Source of the DNA: CAZFDT01 sp964518335
GTDB taxonomy: Bacteria; Planctomycetota; Phycisphaerae; Phycisphaerales; Phycisphaeraceae
NCBI GenBank assembly: GCA_964518335.1
Contig: CAZFDT010000134.1
Span: 1 to 6,995, forward strand
Direction of reading: 5' to 3'
Length of the DNA: 6,995 nucleotides
Shown piece after piece: positions 4,916 through 6,995 of the stretch (position 1 is its first letter; every line of letters begins with the position of its first letter). Under the pieces are notes generated by a model that made no database searches, was not told where the DNA came from, and saw only the letters and a list, made by a program, of their open reading frames with translations. The position numbers and the translations under genes were made by a program.

Positions 4916-5218
4916 ATGGCGAGCGCTACAAGAATTTCTCACGACGTGCCCCCGGCGATCAAATCAGCCTGGACCAGGCTCGTGCCGCAGATCACGCGAA
5001 ACAGAAAGCGCCACGGCACGGTTCTGGCGGCGATGTTGGTGCGGGCGATGGAGCTGCCCGTCGAGGAAATCCGCAGCACGTATGAGCAACTGGTGCTGGC
5101 GCTGGATCACCCCACCAAGGCCGACGACATGGTCGCCAACGCGATCAAGCGCAGCGAGCACAAGCCCTACGACGGCGCGATTAAGATGAAGATCGCCGCG
5201 CGGCGGAGAGACACCTGA
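4916..5218 (+). CDS. Small putative DNA-binding protein (possible ribbon-helix-helix), 100 aa
   Basis: A short basic protein and the first gene right of the divergent promoters, the position where a phage repressor is expected. A strand-like start TRISHDVPP (5-13) is followed by helix AIKSAWTRLVPQIT (14-27), a basic turn RNRKRHG (28-34) and helix TVLAAMLVRAMEL (35-47), which could be a ribbon-helix-helix fold, although helix 1 is longer than usual. A second helical part follows (VEEIRSTYEQLVLAL, then KADDMVANAIKRSE) and the end is basic (KMKIAARRRDT). The start at 4916 is supported by the promoter and by loss of protein-like character upstream; there is no good ribosome site. The next gene begins 26 bases later and is probably co-transcribed. 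A repressor role is inferred from position only. Confidence 0.72.
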   Translation: MASATRISHDVPPAIKSAWTRLVPQITRNRKRHGTVLAAMLVRAMELPVEEIRSTYEQLVLALDHPTKADDMVANAIKRSEHKPYDGAIKMKIAARRRDT

Positions 5219-5244
5219 TCCCCCACCCACCGGAAGGGGGCTGT

Positions 5245-5829
5245 ATGCCACGTCGATCGATTCTGGCGGCCTTTCTCGTCCTGGTCCCGCTCCTGGGTCG
5301 GTTCAGTTCCGTTCGGGCCCAGGAGCCGGCAGACGCCGCGGCGTGGACGATCGCCGCGCTGGAGCGCGACTGGGTCCATGGCGAGTCGTTCCGGTGGGTC
5401 GTGCGCGACGAGCTGATGACCGACGGCAAGACCCGCATGTGGCGGGCCGTCAACAGCGACGACACCATCGATCTCGAAGCGCACGGCCTGCCCGACGATC
5501 TGAGCCGAATCATGATCGCCACGTCGTTCGACATGCCCAGCGGCGAGGGGGCGGGCAGCGTGTTGCTCGCGCAAACGGCTATGCGATCGACGCTCGTGGC
5601 GACCATCGCCGCCCAGATCGCCGGCGAAGATCCCGGCGTCAGCATGATGCTCGCCGCGCGCGAAGGCATCCATTGGACGACGCGGCGAGGCGAAGCGCAT
5701 ACAGCTCAACGCACGATTCGCCCCGGCTTGGTGTGGAAGTACGACGCCATGATCTCGCCGCTGCACATGGACAAACCAACGCTGATCGTCGGTGTTTCTC
5801 TGCAGCGCACTGAGCCCGAACGGAACTGA
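5245..5829 (+). CDS. Exported protein of unknown function with signal peptide, 194 aa
   Basis: Starts with a clear Sec signal peptide: MPRRS, a hydrophobic core ILAAFLVLVPLLG (6-18), and a signal-peptidase I site V-R-A before QEP (cut after Ala25). The predicted mature chain of 169 residues is acidic to neutral, has no cysteine and no lipobox, and contains AAAWTIAALERDWVHGE, RWVVRDEL, MWRAVNSDDTIDLEA and IHWTTRRGE. I recognise no family or catalytic motif. A good ribosome site (GAAGG, 7 bases before the ATG) sets the start. It follows the possible repressor gene by 26 bases. A 24-base inverted repeat covers codons 19-26 and the end of the gene. Exported proteins made from a lysogeny operon often alter the host surface or exclude other phages; here that is inference from context. 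Confidence 0.82.
   Translation: MPRRSILAAFLVLVPLLGRFSSVRAQEPADAAAWTIAALERDWVHGESFRWVVRDELMTDGKTRMWRAVNSDDTIDLEAHGLPDDLSRIMIATSFDMPSGEGAGSVLLAQTAMRSTLVATIAAQIAGEDPGVSMMLAAREGIHWTTRRGEAHTAQRTIRPGLVWKYDAMISPLHMDKPTLIVGVSLQRTEPERN
5299..5322 (+). repeat. Inverted repeat, left arm (inside the signal-peptide region)
   Basis: Twenty-four bases beginning cggttcagttcc and ending cgggcccag, which recur in inverted orientation at 5810-5833 with one mismatch. The arm is exactly eight codons in frame, RFSSVRAQ, and covers the signal-peptidase site of the exported protein. Confidence 0.85.
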
Positions 5830-5833
5830 ACCG
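5810..5833 (-). repeat. Inverted repeat, right arm (end of the exported-protein gene)
   Basis: Reverse complement of the left arm with 23 of 24 bases identical; the single difference (GCC against GCT) is synonymous if both arms are read as RFSSVRAQ. It covers the last five codons and the stop of the exported-protein gene. The arms are 487 bases apart. Confidence 0.85.
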
Positions 5834-5845
5834 CCCGCTCAAGCA

Positions 5846-5879
5846 CGGGTGTCCGTTTGAACTGAAACAAACGCACCCG
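5846..5879 (+). terminator. Hairpin after the exported-protein gene, probable terminator
   Basis: The arms cgggtg (5846-5851) and cacccg (5874-5879), plus cgtttg (5854-5859) and caaacg (5868-5873), make a 12-bp stem with a 2-base bulge and an 8-base loop, 16 bases after the stop at 5829. There is no real U-run behind it (gcttgt), so as an intrinsic terminator it is weak. It lies between convergent genes and can serve either direction. Confidence 0.45.
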
Positions 5880-5893
5880 GCTTGTACCGCGGC

Positions 5894-5918
5894 AGCCCGG
5901 CATTCGCATGACGGGGCT
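5894..5918 (-). repeat. Hairpin repeat, copy 3
   Basis: On the minus strand the core is AGCCC, a C-C mismatch, one G-C pair, a bulged T, CAT, apex GCGA (GNRA type), ATG, then the closing arm ending GGGCT. It begins at the last base of the TAA stop of the zinc peptidase gene, so it is a 3' hairpin of that gene. Similar copies are at 3477-3501 and 4168-4189. Confidence 0.6.
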
Positions 5919-6679
5919 TAGACTGTGACCACGCCCGCCTCGACCGGGTGCTTGCGCAGCCACGCCGCCACCTTTCGGGGGTCGCGCTCGAACGTCGCCG
6001 CGCCCATCATGACGCCCGACGCCGCGCCCGTGGCCGTGGGCAAGTCGTACCACCGCTGCAGATGGCCGCACCCGTCGCAATACAGCGTGCGCCAGATCGC
6101 CGGCGTCCCCAGCGTCGGGTGATGCACCAGCCGGCCCACCACGCTGCCGGGCGCCACCATCTGGTTGCACTGGCCGCACTCATCCGACCGCGGCGAGGCC
6201 ACCCGCGGCAGGGTCGCCCCGGTGTGGCCGAGCATCCGCAGGGCGATCTCGCCGCCCTGGGCCTCGAGCTGGCGGATCACCTGCACGGTCAGGTCGGCGT
6301 AGGCGTCACATTCGGTTTCGACCGGCCGGGCCTGGCCCGCGGCGTAGCCGCACCACTCGGCCACGTGGCGCAGCTCGTGCAGCAGCCGGTGCAGCCGCAG
6401 CTCCGCCGGCAGGTCCGGCGACAGCAGGATCAGCCGGCGCCGCTCGTGGACCTGGGCGTCCAACTCGCCGCCGCCGGGATCGTGAAGGGGTGCATCCGCC
6501 ACAGCCACGCAAAACGCCGCGGAATTGATATGGAACCGCATCGATCCGAAACCCTCGCCCGGCGTCGCGGCCGGTGCATCCGTGTCGGCGCGTCCCTGCG
6601 GAAACTCGCCGGCTCCGCATCCGCGGCGTCCTGGCCGCGTCGCGTTCTCCCCGTCCGCCGAGCCGCTCAATGTAGCCAT
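5918..6679 (-). CDS. ImmA/IrrE-like zinc peptidase with C-terminal zinc ribbon, 253 aa
   Basis: Residues 83-130 carry RLILLSPDLP, then LHRLLHELRHVAEW with the zinc-binding HExxH motif at 101-105, and VETECDAYADL, whose acidic residues (E121, E123) can supply the third ligand. This is the arrangement of small Gluzincin-type peptidases such as ImmA/IrrE (peptidase M78), which in mobile elements cleave repressor proteins. The C-terminal part adds CGQC (168-171) and CDGC (201-204), a four-cysteine zinc ribbon not usual in ImmA. The start at 6679 has GAGG six bases upstream; the first 46 residues are low-complexity, so the ATG at 6541 (MRFHINSA, 207 aa) may be the true start. It is convergent with the exported-protein gene and lies near the divergent switch. 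Cleavage of a repressor here is inference. Confidence 0.75.
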   Translation of the reverse strand: MATLSGSADGENATRPGRRGCGAGEFPQGRADTDAPAATPGEGFGSMRFHINSAAFCVAVADAPLHDPGGGELDAQVHERRRLILLSPDLPAELRLHRLLHELRHVAEWCGYAAGQARPVETECDAYADLTVQVIRQLEAQGGEIALRMLGHTGATLPRVASPRSDECGQCNQMVAPGSVVGRLVHHPTLGTPAIWRTLYCDGCGHLQRWYDLPTATGAASGVMMGAATFERDPRKVAAWLRKHPVEAGVVTV

Positions 6680-6749
6680 GCCGCACCTCGCTGCCAAGAT
6701 AAGAACCGGTCCAGGCATACGTGTCGCCGCCCTGACTCCAACCATGCTA

Positions 6750-6755
6750 ACTATA
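6750..6755 (-). promoter_or_regulatory. Possible -10 box upstream of the zinc peptidase
   Basis: TATAGT on the minus strand (five of six matches) lies in a short AT-rich patch of the 197-base gap 6680-6876. No acceptable -35 is seen 16-18 bases upstream. The gap holds no convincing gene on either strand, only this box and a CATCGGTA direct repeat at about 6840-6858. Confidence 0.25.
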
Positions 6756-6876
6756 CACGAACATTTTGGGAAGTATGGGCCGGAGAATGCAAGGGTCCGG
6801 CGCCCCGCCACCAGGGCGGCCTTGTGCCGATTCCGCACGCATCGGTATGACATCGGTAGATGCCGACCAGGCTGGA

Positions 6877-6995
6877 TCACCTGCAGCAGCCGCCCTGCTG
6901 CAGCCGCCTCCGTTCGGTCTCGGGGTCGAAGTCGGCGGGGATGGGCTGTCGTGGCGTGGCGTCCCAATGCTGCACCTGGCCGTCGATGATGCAGG
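6877..6995 (-). CDS. C-terminal end of an unrecognised protein, partial
   Basis: An open frame entering from the right edge encodes 38 residues, beginning CIIDGQVQHWDATPRQPIPA and ending RRLQQGGCCR, before a TGA at 6877-6879. The FDPETERRRLQQ segment is helical and charged and the end has a vicinal cysteine pair. A strand-turn start (CIIDGQVQHW) and a third-position G/C preference support it as coding. It is too short to assign a family. It would be read upstream of the zinc peptidase gene in the same direction, separated by 197 bases. Confidence 0.55.
   Translation of the reverse strand, partial: CIIDGQVQHWDATPRQPIPADFDPETERRRLQQGGCCR
6881..6903. repeat. 9-bp hairpin in the end of the partial gene
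   Basis: The arms ctgcagcag (6881-6889) and ctgctgcag (6895-6903) pair perfectly around ccgcc. It encodes the LQQGGCC end of the partial gene, and its position at the 3' end suggests a role in ending or protecting that message, but no U-run follows. Confidence 0.4.

Noticed and set aside
5167..5766. Minus-strand frames over the exported-protein gene
   Set aside because: The plus-strand frame has a signal peptide and a good ribosome site. The minus frame at 5639-5842 is kept only as the hypothetical product of inversion, not as a gene.
3477..5918. The repeated hairpins as a CRISPR array
   Set aside because: The three copies are hundreds of bases or more apart, in mixed orientation, with genes between them and no regular spacers.
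5948..6850. Plus-strand 300-residue open frame
   Set aside because: It is the mirror of the zinc peptidase gene; the translation is Arg/Gln/His-rich, whereas the minus strand shows HELRH and paired CxxC motifs.
6680..6967. N-terminal extension of the zinc peptidase to 6967
   Set aside because: The added residues overlap another frame with better coding character (6877-6995) and cross an AT-rich patch; ribosome sites support 6679 or 6541.
1..6995. tRNA, rRNA, insertion sequence or reverse transcriptase (diversity-generating element)
   Set aside because: I looked for cloverleaf arms, transposase DDE/HUH motifs and RT YxDD motifs in both strands' plausible proteins and saw none.

Overview
This is a high-GC (roughly two-thirds G+C), gene-dense window that looks like the early/regulatory part of a temperate phage or prophage. 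The evidence is a phage Gp37/Gp68-type (DUF5131) gene fragment at the left edge, a run of small translationally coupled genes of unknown function, small DNA-binding-type proteins, an ImmA/IrrE-like zinc peptidase, and a divergent promoter region. No integrase, structural gene, tRNA or rRNA is visible. The host cannot be fixed from the sequence; gene style and base composition suggest a high-GC environmental bacterium or its phage, with a planctomycete as a weak guess.

Layout: everything from 4800 leftward is transcribed on the minus strand. In transcription order this is a 143-aa protein with a proline-rich tail (4800-4369), a 206-aa putative HTH protein (4136-3516), a 62-aa membrane protein (3460-3272), a 79-aa winged-helix protein (3111-2872) overlapping a 75-aa protein (2875-2648), an intrinsic terminator (2636-2600), a 146-aa protein (2546-2106), a 264-aa DUF2303-like protein (2025-1231), then three genes joined by 1-4 base stop/start overlaps (1031-579, 582-145 and 145 past the left edge). 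Most leaders in this cluster carry a GC-rich hairpin 16-35 bases before the start codon.

The region 4801-4915 is AT-rich and holds two good divergent sigma70-type promoters. One fires left into the minus-strand cluster. The other fires right into a two-gene plus-strand unit: a 100-aa possible ribbon-helix-helix protein (4916-5218) and a 194-aa exported protein with a signal peptide (5245-5829). This resembles a lytic/lysogenic switch, with the right arm as lysogeny genes (inference).

The exported-protein gene is bracketed by a 24-base inverted repeat (23/24 matches). One arm encodes the residues around the signal-peptidase site and the other ends the gene. Facing it on the minus strand is a zinc peptidase with an HELRH motif plus a C-terminal zinc ribbon (6679-5918). 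At the right edge is the C-terminal end of an unrecognised minus-strand gene.

The most notable unexplained signals are the inverted repeat in the exported-protein gene, a hairpin family present three times with conserved tetraloop-like apices, a pair of identical 14-base dyads upstream of the HTH gene, and the regular placement of hairpins before the genes of the minus-strand cluster.
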